From contig OU862910.1 in assembly GCA_917880885.1 (NCBI GenBank), forward strand, positions 17,310,710-17,374,709: a stretch of 64,000 bases of DNA, read 5' to 3'. The translations under genes were made by a program, and so were the position numbers. This stretch comes from Limnephilus marmoratus (Eukaryota; Arthropoda; Insecta; Trichoptera; Limnephilidae). Below are positions 53,979 through 64,000 of this stretch, piece after piece (within the stretch, counting starts at the first letter, position 1; each line of letters begins with the position of its first letter). The notes under the pieces are model-generated. The model was not told where the DNA came from and ran no database searches. It was given only the letters and a program-made list of their open reading frames with translations.

Positions 53979-54960
53979 TTAAAACCAATCGACGCATTTT
54001 GGACATTATCTTTGAAAATAAAAAAGTTGTAAAATACAGGATTTCATGGCTATGAACGGTTCATAGACAATAAAGATTCTTGCTAAGATTCATGACTGTA
54101 TAAAGTGTGGAAGTATTTAAAAAATGATAAAATGAATTATAGATGACAGACTTTTATGACAACCCCTAACTGTCGTTCAGTGCTCCCTGAGGCTATCACA
54201 ACCCACCCCAATCTTTCCGGAACCCCCCGAGGGGCGATTAGCCTACTACGCCGAGCTTTGAATATAACTGAAATAGACCCATATAATAATACTATTTCAA
54301 AAATGTTAACCTTTTTCTAAAAACTCTCAACTCTCACGCACGAGGAACAAAAAACTACATAAAAGAAATACTAACACAAAACTCACACCCTGAGATCCTC
54401 ACATCTGGCGATAGTTCAGAGTTCTGGGTACGATGCCTACGGAGGTTAAAAGAAACACAACAAGCATAAAGTATTTTCAAGTCGTAGGCACTAGTTTCTG
54501 TGTCACTTTGCCGTGTAAATTAAACGTAAACGGGAACTTAACAAGTGGATTGTTTATTCTGAGTTCAGAAGAGCACCTCGCGCAGACCGTGAGAACCCGA
54601 CCCGGAGGAAACAAAAGGAGTCGGGAAATTAGCTAATGGAACTTTAAAAACTTGGGAAAGTCGTTAGAGTTGAACAGAATGTTTTAATTTTGTCACAAGT
54701 GAACAACTATCTCAAAGGGGATAACTTAATGGCTGCTAAAATGAAAGTTAAGATCTCAAAGTGAACGCGCCGTTGAATTGGTAATAATGCACCGTCTTCG
54801 CATAGTTATTTTAAGAAATTCTCTACTTTGAGGAATTCTCAATAAAAGTACTGTGATATATAGTTTTATTATACAAATGATACGCCCACTACGTGAAAGA
54901 TTTATTTTTTGATTTGATACTACCTACACTACACAGTCCTGAAAATGGCTGAAAAAATTG
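53979..54960. other. No gene seen
   Basis: AT-rich with a GC-richer, apparently single-copy stretch 54415-54730. No gene supported. Confidence 0.5.
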
Positions 54961-55401
54961 AAAGGGAGGTAGGAATGGGTACTGCCGCCCTGGGAAGCAT
55001 TTATTGGATTACTAACACCTCTGCCACAGGTCACCCCAAGTGGTTAGCTACGTTTGGCGACTTAGCAGAGGTGCTGGGTTTATGAGTGAGGTTTGTCCGA
55101 ATCTTGGCGGTGGATGCGTCTGCTCACCAACTGCGCGGCAGGCCGGATCGGGAGAGACTGGTTGAGGGAGGTCTTCTGATCTCTTCAGCCAGACTCTCTT
55201 GATCCATCCCCTGGTACCGCGGTTGGATGGATGGTGTCATACGTCCGTCACACCTGGACACACTAAACCTCAGATTCCTGCCCACCCCTCATACCTATTT
55301 CGTTCCCACTACTTCCTCTGCTTCCTTTCCCTAAAAATACCCTCCACACAGCATCTCTCCTCCGGGCCTCCTGTGTGGAGCTTATATATATAAAAAAAAT
55401 T
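54961..55401 (+). mobile_element. SINE-B copy 5 (long form)
   Basis: Head GGGAGGTAGGAATGGGTACT, then TTGGATTACTAACACCTCTG, CCAAGTGGTTAGCTACG; long-form middle GGCCGGATCGGGAGAGACTG and ACGTCCGTCACACCTGGACA; tail CCCTCCACACAGCATC with the inner stem largely deleted (CCTCCGGGCCTCCTGTGTGG). Confidence 0.88.
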
Positions 55402-57179
55402 TAAAATCCAAGAAAAAAAGTTGTTATCTTGCCTCCAACATTTTATCAACAAAATTTAGTTTGGTATTGAATGATTGGAAAAATGTGTCGTCAGTTTTTT
55501 TTTAAAGCAAATTTAGATTTTAAAGCTACGTAAAACATTATGAGAGTGATATTTCAGATTTAAAATATTTCAATTCGGCATCATACACAAATACATTATG
55601 TGCAAATTTCACGACATTTCTATTTATATAAAGAACATTCAAATTCAGTAAATTTAAATGATTCACCTCTTCAAGGCATACAAGAATCTAGTAAATCAGA
55701 CAGCACGTAATTTTTTGCTGACACATAAAAAAACAGATTTAATGCATCATTCCTTGTAATAGTAAAAATAAACGCTTTTACCTAAAAAGTATATAACATA
55801 CGTACGTCGGAAGGTTTCGATTATTTCATCTCGGAGTGATCGTTAACCTTTGACTAGAAAAGGCGAAATGAAAGCATTTCCAATCCGAAAAAAGTTGTTA
55901 TTCATTCGGAATGGAGGGTTCATGAAATTTATGTATCGGTTGTGACTCCGGTAAAAACGCTTCTGAATGGTCTTTACAGGACATCAATCCAACCGGTGCA
56001 TTGTTGGGACCGCTTCTGGAACTATAAATCTAGTCACCCGCCCGAATTCGCATTTCCAGCCCACCGAGAGTTCTCTGTTCTGGGTTCTGAGTTCTGCGCT
56101 CTGTGTTCTGTAACTACTTCGGGAACTATGCCCGTAAAGGTTTTCGGACCGAATAGTTCGTGGGCAGTTTATTACGGCGCGGTTTAGCAAAATTTCAGAC
56201 TACATGAAGAAGTTTGATACAATGCGAATGCTTCCGTATTGAGATTGTATTCACTAAGAAGCAAGCTGATAAATGAATTACTTCATTTCATCAAGCAGAA
56301 AATTTGAAGAATTCTAATTCATTTATTATTCCAAATGAGTGCATTTCTGAAAATAATTCGTCGAAATGAAAAGGCAGCTTCAGTGAATTATGGGATTCTG
56401 AGAGATATTTACGAGGAAGAGTATAATGAACGAGTTATTCAAAACAAACTGGAAGTGTCTGCGCTTCGGTCTCATAAATTGAGATATAACTGTGTTTTGT
56501 TTGGTTAGAGCAATATTTATCGAGATCGCTATTGTCTCTGCTCGGCGTTATTTATGGTACAGGCGAGCAGAAGAAAGGAATTAAGGAAATAAGTTACCCG
56601 CCCTCTGCAAGAACGTCGGTGTTTATGTTGGATGGTAAATCTATCCAGGATTAAAGGATCGGTTTTGTTACGGCTTGCTACAGTTTAGGGGGCCGAGCTG
56701 CCTGGAATGCAGCGAACAGGAGAGAAGTAGTACGAGGAGGTCTAGGGTTAGAGCTGGCGTTAGTGGTGTGCCGGTAACAAGCCAGGACTCGGGTACATCG
56801 CAGCCAGTAAATTACGCAATCCCATTAAATTAGCAGGGAGCCGCTGTTCACAGAGCGGACGGGTCTCTTGTTGGTTGCTGGCTGTACCTGGTAGGTGCTA
56901 GCCTGGCAATGCTGCCTGTTTTATCTGATCATCGAACATGCAATAAACTTCAATGCAGTTTGCTTTTTTACACAATGAAAAATGTCTTTCCCGTTATTGC
57001 GGTAGTGTTTAATCGCTATTGTGTTAAGATACGGTGTTTGAGATTGTTTTGTCGTATTCATTATTACTATTGGTGGTAAGCAAGTAGTCTTCAAAAACAC
57101 GTACAAAAGTATTTGTAAAAAAAAGGTTTCTACGTCATATTGGGGATGTTGAGTAGAGAAAAGGTGGCTTTTATTATCA
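55402..57179. other. No gene seen; GC-richer single-copy stretch
   Basis: 56500-56930 is GC-richer and not repeated in the window. No coding gene recognised; opposite-strand frames at 55942-56190 overlap each other and have no features. Confidence 0.5.
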
Positions 57180-57897
57180 TCTTATATATAAAAATCACGT
57201 GTCACGGAGTTTGTGGTCGCACTCCTCCGAAACGGCTTGACCGATTATTATGAAATTTTTTATGTACATTTGGTATTTTAAAGTATATTTCATACCGCTA
57301 CGGGATGTCCCTACCCAGAAAAAAAAGGATTTTTTGACATATTTTTTTTTATTTGGCATCAAAAAATACTTATTACCCCAAATTTTTACTCTCCAACCCC
57401 CGCTCTCCTATTTTTTAAAGTTGATTTTAGTATTTTTTTATGAACAAATTTAACCGTCTTTCGTATTTCAAACAGAATGAAATTACTTATGTTGCTGAAT
57501 GACAGATGGCGCTACGTACGCCTCATCGAACTTTCAACCACACATGCGCAAGACATTCACGAGAAGCTTCGTGTCATTTTGATATTTCATTCGGCATCAT
57601 GTTCTCGCGTGGGCAAACCATCGAGCTTATTTGTGTTGGCTAAAGACGGACTGATAAAAAATATCGTACACTCAATTGCTCTTCGAAATTCATATTGTTT
57701 TTCTTTATTTCATTTTCCTACTTTAGTTGGCGTTTTTTTGCTTTTATCGGCGGTCATCGTTCACAGCGCTCCATTCCTCTTTCTGTCATAGATCCCATCC
57801 CCACACTTACTATATATTCGTTATTTTTTTATTAAACTACCAAAATATTCACTAGAAAAAATTTATATAGCAGAACACCGTTTGTCAGGTCAGCTAG
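57180..57897 (+). mobile_element. Helitron-like element, family 1, complete (718 bp)
   Basis: Starts TCTTATATATAAAAATCAC after an A and ends CAGGTCAGCTAG before a T, as expected for insertion between A and T without duplication. Near the 5' end GAAACGGCTTGACCGATTAT is typical of insect Helitron-type repeats. No Rep/helicase gene; the frame at 57477-57791 is not recognised. Non-autonomous. Confidence 0.75.
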
Positions 57898-58454
57898 TAA
57901 TCAATAAATGTATATCATTTGTCTCGCCAAACAGCTTCCATTTTACTCGGTTTGTTGTTTTGCGCTAATGTTGACCTGATTTTCAACATAAATCTTTCAG
58001 ATTAGTTCGTTTGTACGACATTGTGTCAAGACGCGTGAAATGCAGTCAGTATCTTATCCGCCTGACAACATAACTGTCACAATATTATTGTACTAACACG
58101 AACACTCGAAAATGTGCATTTCTTACCTGTCCAGAAGAACTAGTTGATAGAAATAACAATATGAACTACTAGCTTACCAGGATGAGTGAATATAAAAAAG
58201 TGGACTGTCATAAACAATACATAAATTCTTCTCCAATAAATAAATTAAAAAAATATATATAAAATAATAAGGATTAGGAAGAAATCTAAAATCAGGGATC
58301 TACAAATTAATTTGTAATGACGGTATCTTTTTTATTCCGGTAAGATTTCTATAAATTTAAATAATAGAGATCAGGACCGATAAATTGAATGATAATAAGA
58401 ATTATGAATTTGCCAACCACATTTTGGAAACAAATCATTAAACGCTTTCAGTAT
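57898..58454. other. No gene seen
   Basis: AT-rich, nothing recognised. Confidence 0.5.
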
Positions 58455-58660
58455 TTCACGTTTATGGAAAGGTGACGGTACAAAAAAGCAATAAACATAC
58501 GTTCCTATTCACAATAATGCTGCAGTTCTTTCTTACGCATTAAATAATGGTGAGACAAAAGATAAGACACATAATGTACGTATGTCTGTTTCCTTATATT
58601 ATTGCGATGAGGAACGTATGTTTATTGCCTTTTGTACCGTTGCCGTTCCGCAAACGTGGG
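58455..58660. mobile_element. Foldback MITE with ~55 bp inverted arms
   Basis: CACGTTTATGGAAAGG and ACGGTACAAAAAAGCAATAA then ACATACGTTCC on the left are mirrored by GGAACGTATGTTTATTGCC, TTTTGTACCGTTGCCG and AAACGTG on the right. Non-coding; target duplication not resolved. Confidence 0.8.
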
Positions 58661-58803
58661 AATGTGGGAAAACTTAAAGCGCTTAACATAAATACAGGGT
58701 TAATTTTTTTTTATAAACAGATACAATGGGATTAAAATTAGATAACTTTGAAAATTGTTACTAACAATGAAAATACTTATTTAAATAACCATCTCTTCGA
58801 TTC

Positions 58804-58827
58804 CGATACGATACGATACGATACGAT
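58804..58827. repeat. (CGATA)n microsatellite
   Basis: CGATACGATACGATACGATA plus partial unit, directly before the dispersed minisatellite repeat. Copy 1 at 12335 has only two units. Confidence 0.85.
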
Positions 58828-59620
58828 TGTACCACCCCAGCCAGGAGTACTCCTGTCCCGGTGAGACCGGTACACCAGGGGGCACTGATTTGTTAGGACT
58901 AGGAACACGTGCTCTGAGGATGGGAAGGAGGTTGGAGTTCAATCGACCGGTATACATGGCAACCTAATAAGCCAATATTGGAATTTAGGCTGGGCAGGAA
59001 TAAAGGAATGGATTGAGCATTACGATATTTTTTTAAATCCTTTCTTTATGGGTTCTTTCTTCTTGCCTATTCTCGGCTCTTCTTGGATCTTCTTGTCTAT
59101 TTCTAGCTTATCTTGAATCTTCTCCTCTCTTCTTGTCTCTTATTGATCCCAATTATTGTCCCTTCTTGTCTCTTCTTGGATCTTCTTGTCTCTTCCGGCT
59201 CTTCTTGACTCTTCTTGACCCTTCGTGGCTTTTCTTGTCTCTGCTATTTGCTTCTTCTTGTCCCTTCTGTGATTTTTCTGTCTCTCCTTGGCCCTTTCTA
59301 CTTCTTCTAGTCTCTTCTTGCCTCTTCTTGATTCTTCTTATCTCTTCTTTGCCCTCCTTGGATCTTCTTGCTATTTCTCGTCTCTTAATGTTTCTTCTTG
59401 CCTCTTCATGTTTCTTCAGATCTTCTCGTCTCTTCTCTGCTTTTCTTATCTCTTCTTGCCCCTTCTTGGATCTTCTTATCTCTTCACGGCTATTCTTGGC
59501 TCTTCATAGCGTTTCTTGTCTCTTCTTGGCTCTTCTTTTCTTTTCTTGGATCCTCTTGCCTCTTCTTGCATCTTCTTGCCTTTTCTTGCATCTTTTAACT
59601 TCTCACCCCTCCTTGGCTCG
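58828..59620. repeat. Dispersed repeat with 10 bp-period polypyrimidine minisatellite, copy 2
   Basis: The unique part 58830-59020 (GGGCACTGATTTGTTAGG, GAAGGAGGTTGGAGTT, AACCTAATAAGCCAATATTG) matches 12345-12475. The array 59060-59620 is built of ~10-base units around TCTTCTTG (e.g. TCTCTTCTTG, GATCTTCTTG, GCTCTTCTTG). Three overlapping plus-strand frames (171, 73, 66 codons) are products of the 10 bp period, rich in Leu, Ser and Phe, and not genes. Confidence 0.85.
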
Positions 59621-60237
59621 TTTTGAAATAACCATCTCATTCCGATAAAAAATTGAATTGTAAATGATTGTAAATTTGATTTTTTTTCTTTCTTTTATAA
59701 ATTCAAAACAGTTTATTAAGAAACAAGTTCTGCAGTGTAATTATAATTACCCGTGATAATTATTTCGCTATCGAAGAAATTATCAAACTGTCAAATTGTC
59801 ACAGTTTGATAATGCCTTCAGAAGGCGAAACAGCTGACACCCGATTATATGAAATAAAAATAAATTGGACTGTCATAAACATAAAATGTTCTGTTAGTCT
59901 AGAAAAGAAGAATTGCTTCTTCATGAACCCTCCCGGGGGCGAAGGAAGGCTGTTGGCGGCAGGCAAGGTGCCAACATCGCCGGCCAACACTCGGCCAAAA
60001 GGCACAGGGGCACAGAAGTACAACAGTACAGGACAAATGGGGGATGAACACGAGGCTATTAAACATACAGGATATATTTTCTTATTTAATTTATGAATGA
60101 CCTTTGATTGTCAATTCATACCAAATAATAATAGTTTTTTTTATCCAGCTGATACAAAGATGATCAAAACTGAAGTAGGTAGTTACCTAGTACCTAGTGA
60201 TTTACATATTTTTTGTAGATGAATTTATTATTTTCAA
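59621..60237. other. No gene seen; 13 bp hairpin at 59779-59813
   Basis: ATTATCAAACTGT (59779-59791) is exactly inverted at 59801-59813. 59925-60020 is GC-rich and unassigned. Confidence 0.5.
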
Positions 60238-60687
60238 TTTGGGTGGCAGGTATGGGTTCCGCCGACCCGGGAACCATTTGTTGGATAACCAACACCCTCG
60301 CCACAGGTTGCATCAAGCGATTCGCTACGTTTGGTGACTTAGGTGCCTAGGTTCATGGGGTGAGGTTTGCCTAGGTCTTGTCAGCAGATGCGTTTGACCA
60401 CCTACAGCGTGGCGGGCCGGATCGGGAGAGACTGGTTGAGAGAAACCTTTTGACCTCTCCAGACGGACTATCTCGAACCATCACCTTGCACTACAATGGA
60501 AGAGTGGAATTATACGTCCGTTACTCCTGGACACACTGATCCAAGATTCCCATGCACCTCTCATACTTTTTGCTTCTTTCTTCTCCTTCCTTTCCATAAA
60601 AAGATCCGGCAGGGGTTCTGATTCCTCAAAGTCTGAGGGTTTTTTTTGTACTCGGGGCTTCCTGTGTGGAGTTAATGTAAAAAAAAA
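60238..60687 (+). mobile_element. SINE-B copy 6 (long form)
   Basis: Head TTTGGGTGGCAGGTATGGG and TTGGATAACCAACACCCTCG; middle GGCCGGATCGGGAGAGACTG and TACGTCCGTTACTCCTGGAC; the tail is diverged (CTCAAAGTCTGAGGG, TTCCTGTGTGGAGTTAATG, A run). Confidence 0.88.
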
Positions 60688-61295
60688 CATGTGTAATTAA
60701 GTGTTCAAGTATGGAAAGCGTTGATTTTATGTAAACATTTTCAGGATTTGGTTTTGGACGAGCTTTCGGAAGTGAAAGTATTATTGTCACAAGTATTATT
60801 GTCACAAGATGGTCTATAAGACAACATATTTAGCAGAATAAACTGTTAGTTAATAAACTAGTAGTTCTGTGAACAGTAGACCTCGCGTCCAAAAAAGTAT
60901 TTGTATAATTACCTACTATTTAAAAAAATCAACTGGAAAATTTTGGATCATAATCATAAGATTCGAAAAAAGTTACTTTAATACCCACCTACTTTTATCG
61001 TGATTTATTTATGCCGTGTTGAGCTACATTATTATCCTTCCATTACTAGATAACACATCTGCTTTGCTGATGGAAACTGTAACGCTGTCTGAAACGTTGG
61101 CTAAAAAGGGTGCTAGCGCACCCCGTTTACGTATCCAACTCTTTTTTTATTATTTATTAAAAATATCAATATTTGTAACAACACGGAATATTATCCCAAA
61201 AATATATCCCGATAATACTTTTGGTCGTGAAAATCTCAAATCCCCTACCTACATATTAACACCGGTATTTTATAAGTAACTACAATTTGGTACAA
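60688..61295. other. No gene seen
   Basis: AT-rich. ATTATTGTCACAAGT is tandemly doubled at 60779-60808. Confidence 0.5.
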
Positions 61296-61640
61296 TTTGG
61301 GAGGCGGGAATGGGTACCGCCGCCCCGGGAACCTTTATTGGATAACCAACACCTCTGCCATAGGTCACCCCAAGTGGTTCGCTACGTTTGGTGATTTAGC
61401 AGGGGTGCCCGGGTTCATGGGGTGAGGTTTGTCTAGGTCTTGGAGGAGGATGACCAGGACATACTGAACCCCAGATTCCTACCCACCCCTTAAACCCTTT
61501 TCCTTCCCCGAACTCTCCTCTCCTTCCTTTCCTTAAAAAAAGCCCTCCACACAGCATCCTCAAAGATGACATAGGCCCTGAGGGAAATTATTTTCCTCAG
61601 GGCCTCCTGTGTGGTGCTCATGTAAAAAAAAAAAAAAAAA
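61296..61640 (+). mobile_element. SINE-B copy 7 (short form)
   Basis: Head TTTGGGAGGCGGGAATGGG to GGGTTCATGGGGTGAGG, the short-form junction GGAGGATGACCAGGACATAC, and the full tail (CTCCACACAGCATCC, GGCCCTGAGGG, CCTCAGGGCC, GTGTGGTGC) with an 18-base A run. Confidence 0.92.
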
Positions 61641-61787
61641 CTTTTTTTTTTTAAATTTGATTTTTTTTTTAAAAAGACCGAATTCTTAAGTTATGAATAA
61701 CCTGACAGTATTTGAAAATCTCCTACTACCACCACATTAAATGGAAAATGTTGCTTGTGTCGTGATGCCTGGATCCAGACAGGTCGT
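61641..61787 (-). mobile_element. SINE-C copy 3 (headless)
   Basis: Minus: CAAGCAACATTTTCCATTTA, GTGGTGGTAGTAGGAGATTT, GTCAGGTTATTCATAAC and an A-rich tail. The tRNA-like head is lost. Abuts SINE-B copy 7 tail-to-tail. Confidence 0.7.
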
Positions 61788-63149
61788 TATTTTTTTAACA
61801 TTAAACAATTTGTTACAAAGAAACGTCACTAACTCAATGTTAATGACAATTCTTCTTTCAAACTTTCTCAACAGGTAATTAGGTACCTTAATATTGAAAA
61901 TATTTGCCGATCCATCTTGAACCGGAACCGGAACGTAACAAACAAATTTATGGACAGATGAAATGCCAAATGAGTTAAAACAGGACTTCGCTATGCTTAG
62001 TCAATAAGCACCATGCTTCGATCGTTGTGCTTCATCCTGCTTGAAGATAGAACAGCTCCTTCATCACCGGGAACTTAAAGGCACCTGAGGCGCAAAGCAG
62101 AAATAGAAAACGCCCGGTCAGCCTTTCCTAAACTTTACAACCCTTAAACTGGCTGCCTGACGCCTTGCTCATACTGTTAGGACTTGCCAAACGGCACCGT
62201 TACTAATGGTCACAATAAAACGTCTCTTGTCACTTGCAATACGCGAAATAAATGCATAAGTGCGATCTATCCTAAACAAATTCTTTATAAAGCAATACAT
62301 ATATTTTGTTTACTCATTTCAGTGAAATACTTTAATTAACGTGCGACTAGTATTGCATTAGAAAGTCGGCCTGAAAGCAAAACAATTATAGTACCAATTC
62401 TCATATAATTCTCGTCTTCCTAGACATAGTGTGTTAATTATTGTCTAATACCGCAAACAGCAAAATTACAAAAAAAAAAATTAAAGTCAATTTTTATTTC
62501 TCATTAAAAATTTAGGCATACTAGATTTGTCAAAGAATTTATATATAAAAATGCAAAAATCAGTCATTTTAAATACATGAAGGATAACAAAAGATTTTTT
62601 AAATATTTATATTGAGGGATCAGTAGGATTTATAGGTCCAATTAGGAGTTCCACCGAGCCGGACCCTCTGATATGAAAATATCTGGAGTCGGTGAATTAT
62701 TTTCCCATTTGGTCTCTTTGACATGTTGTTCTTGTATTATTTTGTATTTATTATACTTATATAGTGCAATTGCATAACGTGGATTGACTAGGTCAATTTG
62801 TAGAAAGTGGTGAAAGGTTTAAGTTTTTCCTGCGGGAACGATTTAACCCGGAAAATCTGAAGCGTTTAGTAAGCTTTTTAATGTCATTTCATAAAAGTCC
62901 TAAATTCTCCAGTCTTTTAAAATAAATATCAACTATACTTATGCCACTAATCGTCTCATAAATGTAAAATGAACAGTAATGGACTGTCCAGTGATTTGAA
63001 TATAGTGTTCTTTGCGTGTAAAGTCGTATTTTCTCCAAGCATAAATTATCCAATAAAAGTGTATCAGAAGTGACCTGCCAGGTAAGTATGATTTCTGTAT
63101 CTGTACATAAAATTAGATAGAGCATAATAACTCATAATAAATGAGTGTA
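61788..63149. other. No gene seen
   Basis: AT-rich sequence without a supported gene. From about 63070 (GTGACCTGCCAGGTAAG) it resembles the flank of the LINE tail at 9.4 kb. Confidence 0.5.
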
Positions 63150-63240
63150 CAGCGTTGTACAGCGCCCTTGAGGTGATTTTTCACAAAAACAGCGCTCTAC
63201 AAATTATCAAATAAATTAAATATTATTATTAAAAGTATCC
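63150..63240 (+). mobile_element. LINE 3' tail with short hairpin, copy 2
   Basis: GTACAGCGCCCTTGAGGTGA, TTTTTCAC, CAGCGCTCTACAAATTATC, then AAATATTATTATTA. Same order as 9385-9465; GCGC words can pair across the loop. Confidence 0.55.
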
Positions 63241-63498
63241 CATACCCATCTCATTTATTTCCAAAATTAACAATTTATTCTAAAAATGCATATGTCCTTA
63301 ATATTATGCATTATACATATAATATTTTTTTAAATACGATATTCTACTCACACGTGTACAAAATTAAACAAATACATTTTTTTCCGTTCTATTTGCAATT
63401 TCCCTATGACGGCAAATATTTATATATGTACCAAAATCATTAATTAATAATAAATTACTACAATAATATAAGCTCCTCTTCCAATCGCGAGCAAACGG
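63241..63498. other. No gene seen
   Basis: AT-rich spacer. Confidence 0.5.
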
Positions 63499-63830
63499 TT
63501 TGGGAGGCGGGAATGGGTACCGCCGCCCCGGGAACCTTTATTAGATAACCAACACCTCTGCCATAGGTCACCCCAAGTAGTTCACTACGTTTGGTGATTT
63601 AGCAGGGATGCCCGGGTTCATGGGGTGAGGTTTGTCTAGGTCTTGGAGGCGGATGACCAGGACACACTGAAACCCAGATTTACCCACCCCTTAAACCCTT
63701 TTCCTTCCCAGAACTCTCCTCTCGTTCCTTTCCTAAAAAAAAGCCTCCACACAGCATCCCCAAAGATGACATAGGCCCTGAGGGTAATTATTTTTCTAAG
63801 GGCCTCCTGAGTGGAGCTCACAAAAAAAAA
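63499..63830 (+). mobile_element. SINE-B copy 8 (short form)
   Basis: Head TTTGGGAGGCGGGAATGGG, the short-form junction GGCGGATGACCAGGACACAC, and the tail CTCCACACAGCATCCCC, GGCCCTGAGGG, CTAAGGGCCTCC, GAGTGGAGCTC and an A run. Very close to copies 3 and 7. Confidence 0.92.
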
Positions 63831-64000
63831 CGCATCCATGAAAGAGTTTTAATTAATTAATTAAGATTTCGAATGTGTAAAAACCTTTATAATAAAAAAT
63901 GAAATGTAAAAATTAGGTCACATATGTAGGCTTTAGGCCATTATATAAGGGGCTAGGACATTACAAAAGCTACTAAGTCTTCTAAGAGTAGGACACTCAT
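63831..64000. other. No gene seen
   Basis: AT-rich sequence to the window end. Confidence 0.5.

Noticed and set aside
59133..59648. 171-codon Leu/Ser/Phe-rich frame resembling a membrane protein
   Set aside because: Product of the 10 bp minisatellite; two other plus-strand frames are open over the same bases.

Overview
This window looks like repeat-rich, intron- or intergenic-type DNA from an arthropod, most likely a lepidopteran. That inference rests on AT-rich DNA with frequent taggtacctac-type motifs, Helitron ends reading CTAG before T, RTE-type retrotransposon tails, and tRNA-headed SINEs. No host protein gene, rRNA gene or intact tRNA gene is visible. Almost everything that can be identified is a transposable element (TE) or its debris.

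Autonomous retrotransposon genes: a 992-codon endonuclease/reverse-transcriptase ORF (98-3076, minus; LINE-A), a 981-codon one (20523-23468, minus; LINE-B), and an ORF1-only element (13567-14880, minus). Truncated LINE pieces lie at 3611-3751, 9385-9465, 11963-12205, 33240-34415, 42827-43424, 48371-48510, 49862-49960, 53556-53978 and 63150-63240, plus three LINE-B fragments (42176-42300, 50624-51235, 52881-53352).

Non-autonomous elements: at least eight copies of a SINE-like family (SINE-B) end in the same ~100 bp double-hairpin tail as LINE-B, so LINE-B is the likely source of the machinery that moved them. Three tRNA-headed SINE families (A, C, D) are also present. DNA elements include Helitron ends (32379, 35128, 51552, and a complete 718 bp copy at 57180-57897), a 1.3 kb hAT-like element with an 8 bp target duplication, two 713-715 bp TTAA-flanked elements, and several foldback MITEs.

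Layout: 1-3.8 kb LINE-A; 6-10 kb MITEs and SINE-A; 12-16 kb polypyrimidine minisatellite, ORF1 element, small MITEs; 17.5-26 kb SINE-A, SINE-B, LINE-B, two foldback elements; 26-32 kb mostly AT-rich, with SINE-A and a hammerhead-like motif; 32-41 kb Helitron, LINE, MITE and SINE-B copies, with a second hammerhead-like motif; 42-48 kb RTE insertion, then a three-unit tandem repeat carrying a TTAA element and a hAT element; 48-64 kb mixed SINEs, LINE-B fragments, a Helitron, a second minisatellite, and four SINE-B copies.

The most unusual observations are two hammerhead-ribozyme-like folds embedded in a shared repeat tail, the LINE/SINE tail-sharing system with a conserved double hairpin, the tandem-repeat locus where two insertions can be dated and their targets read from intact sister units, and a 10 bp-period pyrimidine minisatellite present in two dispersed copies. 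All homology statements come from reading the sequence; no database search was possible.
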